NCBI GenBank assembly: GCA_027422505.1
Contig: JAPQWV010000018.1
Coordinates: 10,310,001-10,374,000, forward strand
Source: Craterostigma plantagineum
Taxonomy: Eukaryota; Streptophyta; Magnoliopsida; Lamiales; Linderniaceae
Length of the DNA stretch: 64,000 nucleotides
Direction: 5' to 3'
The notes under the pieces are model-generated. The model was not told where the DNA came from, did not search any database, and saw nothing but the letters and a program-made list of their open reading frames with translations. Made by a program: the position numbers and the translations under genes. This document shows positions 47,077 to 56,000 of the stretch, in pieces (positions within the stretch are counted from its first letter, which is position 1; the number at the start of each line of letters is the position of its first letter).

Positions 47077-49807
47077 ATGAGTGTATCTGAGATTAATGCC
47101 GCTCCACCTACTCAGGCTCGCCGACCCCGCGGGAGCTGAGTATCAGAGATTCTGTCGGGAACACAATCTAACTGAGGAAATGATCAGAAGGCCCCCGGCA
47201 GATGTACATATGAGCCCTCTCCAACCGCAACATCACCAAAGCCCTGACGACGCGATGATAGATGTTGTCGCTCAGGAGCTTCAACAAGAGTCTCCATTGG
47301 TCGAAGAGCCAATGCCCGACGTAGATGATACATTGATAGACATCGTGGCTACTGAGATGGCGCTCGAGGCACCTGCACATGAATATCAAGTGGAAGTGCC
47401 CGTTAATGTTGGTGTGCTCGAAGAAACCTTTGAGGAGGTTCTTCCATCAGTAGCATAGTCTGAAGTAGAAATGGGGCAAAGCCCTCTTCCACCGGTGATG
47501 GATCAGGCACTAGAGGACGTCCATCGTGACCTCACTCCTCACACGGCCACCCCATCTGACACGGAGTGGGACGAGGAAATAAGCCTGATAAGGAGAACTC
47601 CAAGGAGACTTAGCATTCAACTGGAGTCCCTCTTCCCAGCCATCACCAAAGCACCAGATACTACGCTGACCACATCTACAAGTGTTGCTGGCACTTCTTC
47701 GCTCAATCTTAAGCCGCAACCAAATCTCGTGGTGTCTGATTCGCAGGCGCAACCCGAGCCTGCCACAACGCCCATAGAGCCGAATCTTCAAGATTCGACT
47801 CAAGGATTGGGTGGAAGTCTCATACAGTCACAACCTCAAGTGACTGTGAGCCAACCTGAAGAGTCGGTGCCTACTCAAGGGTTGATAACAGGCGACATCA
47901 GTCATCCTGGTCCATCTCAGGAGGCGTCCGCACCCTTTGTGACGAACGAGCAGTTCCAGGCCGCTCTCTCTGCCGCTGTACAGTCTATGGAAGACAAAAT
48001 CACGGAGAGAGTACTCCAAGCAATCGAGACATCCCGAAGAGATACCGGGAAAGCACCTGTCTCTGAAGGCACCTCGTCACAACCCAACCTCACACCTCCA
48101 CAACCCACACCCACCGACCCTCTACAACACTCTTCCATCCTAATCACCCATACACTATCCCATCACCGAGCTCCATGACATCCTTCTGGCCCGCCTCATA
48201 GGTCTTACCATACAGTCGCCTCAGGAAGAGTCCCTCTATAGGCGACTGGTAGACCATCCTGAGCCACCTACCCAATCATGCCGAGGCCAAAGCTCCCACT
48301 CCCGGCGCAGACATGATAATCCTGACGATCAGGACCATCGTGAGGGGGAGAAGAGGCCAAGGACATCAACAAGTGGCCAAGGACAAAGCTCGGGCGCTAC
48401 GCAGACAAGCGCTGGAGCTGGTGAAACACAAACTACCCACCAAACCCAAACACAAACCACCCAAACCCATACTACCCACACCACGCACCACACCGCCCAC
48501 ATCGACCCACCAACCTTTCACCTTAGGACGCCTCCGCTCACACCACCGATCTACTCAAGCCCCTTGCTTTCGGAAGAAGAAGCAAGTGCTGCGATGCTTG
48601 TAGCTCTAGCAGCTACCCAAGCCACTCCCTCTGTCGTTCCAGACCAACCGGGACCCTCTGGACATGGCGTCAATCCACACGAGGTCCTAGACAAGTATAT
48701 CTTCGAAGGCCACTGGATGACCCATTCCATGCCCGATGAGCATCAAAGACGACGGCTTCACGACGTTCGACGCTTTCTACAACAAGCATCTATAGACCTC
48801 GTAATCATAGAAGACGACGAGCTTCAGGAAGGTAAAGACTACGAGCAAGTCCCAAGGCTACCAGAGTTAATCGCTCAACGGGTGGTTCCCTCTACAAGGC
48901 TAATCCCAGGACCGTTCGGATCGACATGCCATGGGAGAACATCCGAATATAAATCCCCTTCCTAGAAGACGTTCGCGAGAACATTTGGAGGTCTCCGGAC
49001 AGAGTTAAGAAGCCGAACAAGTTCGAGCTTAGAGGGATCTCTTATTGGGATCAGCAGAAGAGGATGACCTCCCTCTGGATGCTGACCAAACTAGGACCTA
49101 ATATAAGGATGGGGATGACTAAGGCATAAGTCAAGAGCCATTATAAGAGTCTCTCTCCAATAAGCCAACTACTCAGCGTCTACTGTGACAAATGAGGACT
49201 TCCAACACCTCCATACACCATTGAGCGCGTAGGTAGAACTAGAGAAGATCTAAGCGAGAGATACCTACCGTACATCCCTGCTGAAGAAGTTTACAACTTA
49301 TATCAGCTGTATGTGGAAAAGTACAAAGGTCCTCAAGGCTTCATCAAGAAAGAAGGTCTCGAGGGTCTCTACCGGTTCATGATGCGCCAAGTCAAGTATT
49401 ATGCCGCACACGACCTTCGGATGGCTCCGGAGAGCAACATGAAGAAGGTCAAGATAACCGCTCTGCTCAACAAAGGACCTAAGATCGAAGGGCTTCCCAA
49501 CAATCACGTGCATATCAGCTCAGTCCTATGCATCACCTACCACAATCCAATAGCAAAGAAGAATAGGTTGATGCTGAAGACTGAAATCAACAAGTTTTGT
49601 GATGGGACGCTCAAGGTCATCAGGAGGAATATCGAGCAGAGGTTGGAAGAAATCAATAGAGACACTATGCTGAGGATCCACAGGTTCGTGAGAGAACAGC
49701 CGCTCCTAATGGAACTGCTTGAAGATATCGAGGAGCGACTGGAGCTGAGGATCACGCTGAGGAACTACGAGTATGCGCTGGGCTTGCGCAGATCGTATTA
49801 CGCCTGA
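47077..49807 (+). pseudogene. Element C env-like ORF
   Basis: Third ORF of the copia element. It begins near the ATG at 47077, but the first ~270 codons present in element B have been deleted, with the join around 47090-47135 next to the shared LHLLRLADPAG motif. Open stretches: 47081-47458 (acidic, with repeated DV..IDIVA units), 47471-48178 (IQLESLFPAITK, LQDSTQGLGGSL, TPTDPLQH), 48313-48603 (Lys/Pro/Thr-rich), 48564-48965 (DKYIFEGHWMTHSMPDEHQR) and 49313-49807 (KNRLMLKTEINKFCDG and a helical EDIEERLELR end). Stops and shifts at about 47458, 48170, 48600, 48960 and 49128 break it. No membrane segment is evident. Role unknown; it shares position and layout with Sirevirus env-like ORFs. Confidence 0.78.
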
Positions 49808-49840
49808 CGAGGACAAACGGCGCGGAAATGCAATCAAGCA

Positions 49841-49853
49841 CAAAAGGGGAGAT
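49841..49853 (+). promoter_or_regulatory. Polypurine tract of element C
   Basis: CAAAAGGGGAGAT immediately before the 3' LTR; the plus-strand primer site. Confidence 0.88.
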
Positions 49854-50198
49854 TGTAGAGTACATTAAATTGTGCTTGATATTATTAGTTATCCTTGTAA
49901 TTAGGGGCGTTTTGTATAGTAGTCCTTAGATTATGACTAGTTTGATATTTATACCAAGTTTGTTTGGTATAAATACATGTAAATCAATTGAGACGAATAG
50001 AGAAAGTTTTGAAGATTGATCCGAAATGCTTGCAATTCAATTTCTAGAGAGAGAAATAGCAGTAACTTTCTCACTCTAATTGAATTCTCTCTCTCGTTTT
50101 TCAAATGAGTTTTTCGATAGAATCTTATTGATTATCATTATCATCGAATTACTTTGAATTCTTGCCTAGGATCTTAGAGTTGTTAATCGTAGGACCTA
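49854..50198 (+). repeat. 3' LTR of element C
   Basis: Starts TGTAGAGTAC and matches the 5' LTR throughout, ending at GGACCTA; the last three bases (ACA) are missing together with the left bases of the target duplication. Confidence 0.92.
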
Positions 50199-50322
50199 GT
50201 GCAGCTCGTCACAGAGGACACATGCCGGCGTACCCGCCCTCTGAGCAATCCATGGCTTATCTCTAGTCGCCAATCGATCCTGTATCCCAAGCCAGAGGAT
50301 GAACTCATGTCGTGGCACCTTC
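50199..50322 (-). mobile_element. LINE D, 5' part (ORF2 segment)
   Basis: Minus-strand continuation of LINE D beyond element C. It encodes VPRHEFILWLGIQDRLATRD, then KPWIAQRAG and CVLCDEL, matching the region before and into the zinc part of LINE ORF2. It stops at 50322, which is the 5' truncation point of LINE D or a later break. Confidence 0.88.
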
Positions 50323-51124
50323 AAGTGCCTTTATATGATCTATGTGTTATATAAGTATTTCATATAGCATTGCACACATATAAATGAAAGGAGAAACTGT
50401 TATGACTGCTAAGACTACGGATAGTACGATACGGATGCTACGGCATACTTCCCTTCAAATCGGGGGATGATAGTTACTTCCCTTCAAATCGGGGGATGAC
50501 AGAGTCCTGTACAGGCACATACAGATATTTACAGTATTGACAGAGTCCCATGCATGGGCGCCGATTGGTCTTACAGAACACAAGTCTATTTAGTCTATAA
50601 CGGGAGTATCAAAATAAATGGGCATATAGAATGACATGTGATCTACGGATGCTATGAATGACAATTTTATGCATAATGATTTTATGATGGCATGATTTCG
50701 ATATTGACGTGAAGAATGACTACTGTTATTTTATTGTTATTTGTTTAGTTAACATGTTGCGATCATACTCTGAATCGGTGTCTTCACAGTTGTTGTAGAT
50801 AATTAGCAGGCTGCGTAGAAAGCATCAATATAAAGCATGGATTCAAGGTTGTCCGGCTATGCTCTTCTGCTTCCCTCTGGTTCATCATTAGTAAATAGAA
50901 TAGAAACGGATTTAAACTGTTGCATTTTGTGACTCGTATGATATATGTACATGATTGTGAAAGGAACTAGATCGGATGTACGCGCCCGTTTTTGTCAAAG
51001 GAAATGGTTATGGGAATCGCGAAAAATTTTATATGAATATTTTATTGCTACGTAAATAGTAATAAGAAACGGGGCGCACATAACCACTCCTCAAAGTATG
51101 CCATGGTTTCCCCTGGATTCATTA
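50323..51124. other. Unclassified LTR-like sequence
   Basis: No ORF. It contains a 30-bp tandem pair (ACTTCCCTTCAAATCGGGGG at about 50450 and 50480) and a TAAGAAACGGGGCGCAC-like stretch near 51063. Texture resembles a decayed retrotransposon LTR, but no boundaries or PBS/PPT are identifiable. Confidence 0.3.
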
Positions 51125-51545
51125 TGATGTGTCGTATTTTTGGGCAGCAAAGACGAGCTTATTTTCCCTCGTCTAATCATTACCTTCGCAAGTCTGGCAG
51201 AGCTTGGCCCACACCTCTTTTGCGGTTTGACAGGTCATGACCTTCCTGAAAATTCCCATGTCCAAGGTTTTGAACATGGTGTCCTTGGCAATGTTGTCGA
51301 GGTTTGCCTTCCTCATCTCTAAGGTGGTTAGCTCGCTTCTTTCCTTTGGGATTTCTTGCGGCTTCGGGATGTGCATGTCGTGAGTTCACTTTTATGAACA
51401 CGAACGGTCCCGTGGTTATCACGTCTAACATCTCGTCGTCTTGTGCGCAAGGTGGTGAACATTCTGATCTTCCATTCAAAGAAGTTTTCCCTGCCAAACA
51501 TGGTAGTTTATTGGATGAAGTCATTGTTAGTTAAGTGTGAATATC
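51125..51545 (-). pseudogene. Copia gag N-terminus, truncated element
   Basis: Minus-strand copia Gag start: ATG at 51524 (MTSSNKLPC), then CAQDDEMLDVI, and in another frame KERSELTTLEMRKANLDNIA and TAKEVWAKLCQTCEGND. This is the UBN2/retrotran_gag type region, with a frameshift near 51380. The coding breaks off near 51170 and nothing of pol is present. It lies just inside a PBS and LTR on the same strand, so it is the 5' end of an element whose remainder has been lost. It is a different family from elements A-C. Confidence 0.85.
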
Positions 51546-51554
51546 AAGCAACCC

Positions 51555-51566
51555 ACTCTGATACCA
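51555..51566 (-). promoter_or_regulatory. PBS of truncated copia element
   Basis: On the minus strand TGGTATCAGAGT, two bases after the LTR end; one mismatch from the initiator-Met PBS. Confidence 0.88.
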
Positions 51567-51568
51567 CT

Positions 51569-52480
51569 TGTTAGGATCGGTTTAGAGGGGGTGAATAAAC
51601 ACTTGTTAGATTTTTCGGTACTAAACCACTTAAGGCTAGATATCGGTGCTTGATATTCGTTTGTGTAACTTGTGCAGAAGCGAAACGGTCAGTTTTGAAC
51701 CAAGACCAGATGTGAAGTGTGATGTGTATATGATTGCGAAAGACAGATTTTTTTTTGGAAGTTCGGAGCAAATTCTCTTATGTCTCCCCTTCTTCCCATC
51801 AAGGAAGGTATCACTAGAAGCCTCGGTTACAACCTTTTGTACAACCTCCTTAGCTAGACTAACTCAATACAACCCTCACGGCTATATTATGCTAATTAAA
51901 CTCCTAGTCCACAGTTAGACAAGTTTTTACAGTCCGTCTCCTTTCAATAGCTTTTTACAGTCTTTTGAGAACAAATCACTCACTGACCGTTCCGGTATAG
52001 TGCAGTGATGACAAACCCGATTCTTTTCTCGCTAAAGAATTTAATGCTTTGAAAGTTTGAGCTAATTTTCTCGTTCTAAATTCATATAGGTGAAGTAATT
52101 TTCTTCAGCTTGCTTCCCTCCTTTTTATAGTTGAGGTTTGAAGTTGAAGCCGTTGTGAAAATAGCTCTTGTGTACCGGACAGAGCATTATTTGACTTTAC
52201 CCAAGATGGGTTCTGTCCGGTCTTCGCAGTAGTCGCGCTGTGCCTTTTGCTTTATTCCTTAATAAGCTTGGCTTAACTTCAACTTGGCTCTATCTGGCAG
52301 GCTTGAATAATTGCTTGTCTTCAAATTGCCGCGCCTCAAATGTGTTTGAATCTTGTCCAGCGTGGCACGTCCGATATCATGCAATCCGATCTTCAATCCA
52401 GTCCCGGTACGCAGTCTTGATCCGGTTTCTAATTGCGATGTTGTACTGCTGTCTGTTTTCGGTTTGTCCCAAGTCTAACA
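51569..52480 (-). repeat. 5' LTR of truncated copia element, 912 bp
   Basis: On the minus strand it starts TGTTAGACTTGGG and ends GATCCTAACA, with TGTTAG/CTAACA inverted ends. It is adjacent to the PBS and gag fragment. It lies about 570 bp beyond the stop codon of the LD gene, in the same orientation. Confidence 0.88.
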
Positions 52481-53051
52481 GATATACTTTAAGTTAGTTC
52501 AATCATCAAAACTGTTAATCTGAATATTTAAATTCACGATTTCTACCAGAGATGCAATAAATGTTTTTATATGCTTCAACCTACTGACAATGTACTTAGA
52601 TATAATGCGATAAAGTACATTTTTTTTGTGTATACAGGGGTTAAACAACCCAGATGCTTCATTGATAAAGTACATTACATAGGCTATCAGTGAAAATGGG
52701 CTGTCTTGGGATTTATTGGTATAAGAACGGTATGCATATGATGCAAGTTTTAAGGTGAGTGACCATGTGAGCCATTTACCCAAAAGTCATTCGACTACCG
52801 TCACGATCCAACTTCGTCATACATAATCTTGACGCCAACCACCAAATCAAATTAGCTATTGAGTCTAAACATTTTCTAAAACCATAAAATTTTCGATCAC
52901 CAACACATCACAGTAACAGAAAAACAGAGTGAATTTGACCGCTCACATAATCCATCCCCACCAATGTACTCATTCATACACACTGTATATCTAGCTGAAA
53001 GCCACGTTTTGCCAGACATTCAAACAAGAAACCAAGATTTCTTTTTTACCT
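52481..53051. other. Intergenic / LD 3' flank
   Basis: No convincing gene. A 94-codon minus-strand frame (52499-52783) has no recognisable domain. The LD 3' UTR and polyadenylation site probably lie here. Confidence 0.5.
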
Positions 53052-56000
53052 TCAATGGTCATTCCAACTTCTATTACTAGCACCATCAACACCACCATTG
53101 TAATTGTACCCATTTTGCCGCACCGCCCTTTCCAACCCATACCCATAACCCGTATTATCTCTCTGCTCTTGAAGATATTGCCGCCTCGAAGGACTATTAC
53201 CGTCTAAGGTCCAAGAATCATAGCTGGTCCTTCCTCTAACCCCATCTCTCTGAGTCATATGTTGTCCAGAAAATGTATTGTAATTATTCATACTAGTGTT
53301 GTTTGGGTGTTGGTAAGTCAATTGAAAACCTTGTCCGTGTTCCAATGAATAATAGTGCTGCTGTTCGTTCCTAACAACTGAGGACGATGCTCGGTTAACG
53401 TTATTCGTATTTAGCATCATTTCTGGGGTCAAATATTGCGTATTGTTGGAGAATTTACGCTGAGGGCTTTGGTGGTGGTGTGTTGGTACATTTGCGCTTG
53501 GCTGCCATCGTCCCTGCATTTGTTGGGTGGCGGTTGTGAACGGCTGAGCTGAATATATGTTTGCATCCTCCACTAACTGCCTCTTTGAGAATGGATTTTC
53601 CGAAAAACCGGGCCTCTGAACATTCTGCAGAGCAAAAAAGATGAATTTTAAAGAATATGAAAAAAAAACAATTTCACAATACAAACACCATTACAGAATA
53701 GGAGACAAAGTAACACCGCTTGTTTTCCAAGTTTTAGTTCATAGTGCTCCCTTTAATTTAGTTTGGAAGCCTAAGAACGGCTTCATTTCAAATGCACAGA
53801 CTCATCTTGTTTAGATATTCCCAACTTTTCTGTTCCTCATATGAACTATTCAAGTGCAGGTGAAACACACACAGTGAGAGACAGATTATCAACGAGAATG
53901 AACTTATTCCAAAGAACCTCAAATTTGAGTACAGAATATACATACTAAAGGTTTACGCACCGCAAAAGCATTGGTTGAAGGCGTTGGAGAAGGCAAGGAA
54001 ACCTCAACGCCGTTCCCAGCATTTGCTCCTAAATCGCTAGAATTTGCTTTAACCATATCGAGGACCTTCATCATCTGATCACTAGTCATATTACCTGCTT
54101 GGCCAGACGTTAAAGCAAAAACCAAGTCGGGGTTCTTTAGAAGTGCTGCCAACAGCTCAAGGTCTGGCCCGGAAACAGAAGATGACGAGGCAATTGTAGA
54201 GAAGTTTCCTGATACTGGAACATTGACAGGTGGCGGCGATTCTTCGAGTGGCTCAACGTCAGGTAACTGCTCGATAGGGATTAGTGGGGTTAAGGTGTCG
54301 TCATAGTCCATTTCACGGTCCCAAGGCTCTCTTGGATTGGGTGGGATTTCTTGATTCGAATTGTATATTACTTCTTTCTCTCTCAAGGTCCTATGTCTCT
54401 GAACTTCGACTTCTTTACTGTCAGCCCCCAAACCAACACACCATGCGTCGTTTATACTCATTTCTGCGTGAAATATAATCATCAAATGTAAAGATACGAA
54501 CTAAAGTTCACGTCAACCAGATGAAATACAACACGTGAAGTAAGAAACCCTTTCTATAGATATAGTAGCAGCGTGTAATGTTTGGATGGGACGCCAAATT
54601 TCTACTCCAAACAGTCTATAGAAGACCACTCAAAAGATCAATATCATAAAGGCACATGAAATATTAATGATAACACGAGAAGTAACAAATCCTCATATGT
54701 CTATCGTTAGTTGCAGCATTTATTGCTCGGAAACGACATTAATTGAACACAGTCAATTAAGACCAATGACAAGATCTATATAATAAAAGCGCATGACATA
54801 TGTAGATGTGGTATAGCCCTAAATCTTCTATAACTCCCCGTACAATATCGTAGCAAATTTTATTATTTTTTCTGCAATTGCTTCAAGCATGCTGCAAAAC
54901 AAGCCAACACTTCAACTAACAAGTATCCGTAGACCATAAATACGTCCCCTGTGCATGGTCTTTAAAGCTTGCTATACATTTGAAAGCCAGCACTACACGC
55001 ATTATTTTTTTTTCAAAGTTGAGTAAATCTGATTAGGCGAACGGAGGATATCTCGATCAGAAAGGATAGCTAACCAAACAAAATACGAGCTGTTTTATTT
55101 TAGCGAATCTCAGGATTAGTATAGTGAACTTGCCTATTTGCATGGAATTTCGAACTATTGCTCTTCAACGCTGTGGGAACTAGAAATAGCACGAGTCCAA
55201 AGTATCAAAGGGATATTCATTCATTAACATGTCAAATGAATCCACAACAACTTCATCAGGTGGAAACAAAATGTACATAGCAAATTGGAAGCAAAATAAG
55301 ACATCAAACAATCCAAATTCCAATGTTTGGACACAGAAGAAATTATATATAATGATATAATAGCTTCACGTTTTCAATCCAAGTCAGACTTGGGATATCT
55401 TTCAGTTTAGCATATCATTATTAACGATAGACTTTAAAAAATCAGAAGGCTGAGAAAACGTGTCATCAAGTCAATACCAACAAAGTCTCCTTTAGCCAAC
55501 TATAACATAAAAACATCTCAAAGACAGCTCGAAAAAAAAGTCAGTCAACTATGTAATGTTACAGATTGAAGATATATGACTAAATGCTCAGAGCTCAAGA
55601 AAATATACCTTGAGGAGTTGTCCATGGAATCAGGATGCTCTTGCATTTCTTCCACGGTGGCTCCACCGGAAGGGTATCATAAGGATCGCCATTCTTGGTT
55701 ACAATATTACCAAGTTCCTTCTTCACTATAAATTCAGGAAAGACGTGGGATTTATTATTTAAGGGCAAGATAGTGTCCTGTGAAGCACTTCTACTCTGAA
55801 TGTCAGGCTTTTGCTGTTCTTCAGGACTAAAGGATATCGTCCCATGTTTACTCTGCAACATAATGTCCAGTGAAGCACTTGTACTCTGAATTTCAGGCTT
55901 TTGCTGTTCTTCGGGCCTCGACGATATCTTCCCATGTTTACTCTGCAACATAGTGTCGTTTGAAGCACTTCTACTCTGAATGTCAGCCCTCTGCTGTTCT

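Larger units (their letters stand above)
16609..50198 (+). mobile_element. Copia element C (Sirevirus-type), host of nested LINEs
   Basis: Ty1/copia element with 5' LTR (16609-16955), PBS, gag, pol, long spacer, env-like ORF, PPT and 3' LTR (49854-50198). Removing LINE-1 (with one TSD copy) and LINE-3 leaves roughly 13 kb. By eye the two LTRs differ at about 16 of ~340 aligned bases plus a few small indels. It lies inside LINE D. The left flank is CATAG; the right junction reads CCTAG where CCTAACA plus CATAG would be expected, consistent with a 5-bp target duplication followed by a 7-bp deletion. All of its genes carry frameshifts or stops, so it is not autonomous now. Confidence 0.9.

Noticed and set aside
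50323..50420. Remaining ~100 bp of element A's 3' LTR after LINE D
   Set aside because: Only the first few bases (TTCAA) agree with the expected LTR sequence; no continued alignment and no TSD.
50450..50503. Direct repeats at 50450-50503 as a CRISPR-like array
   Set aside because: Just two adjacent copies in a plant LTR-like region, with no spacers.
52499..52783. 94-codon minus-strand ORF after LD
   Set aside because: No domain, AT-rich, no ATG context or neighbour support.
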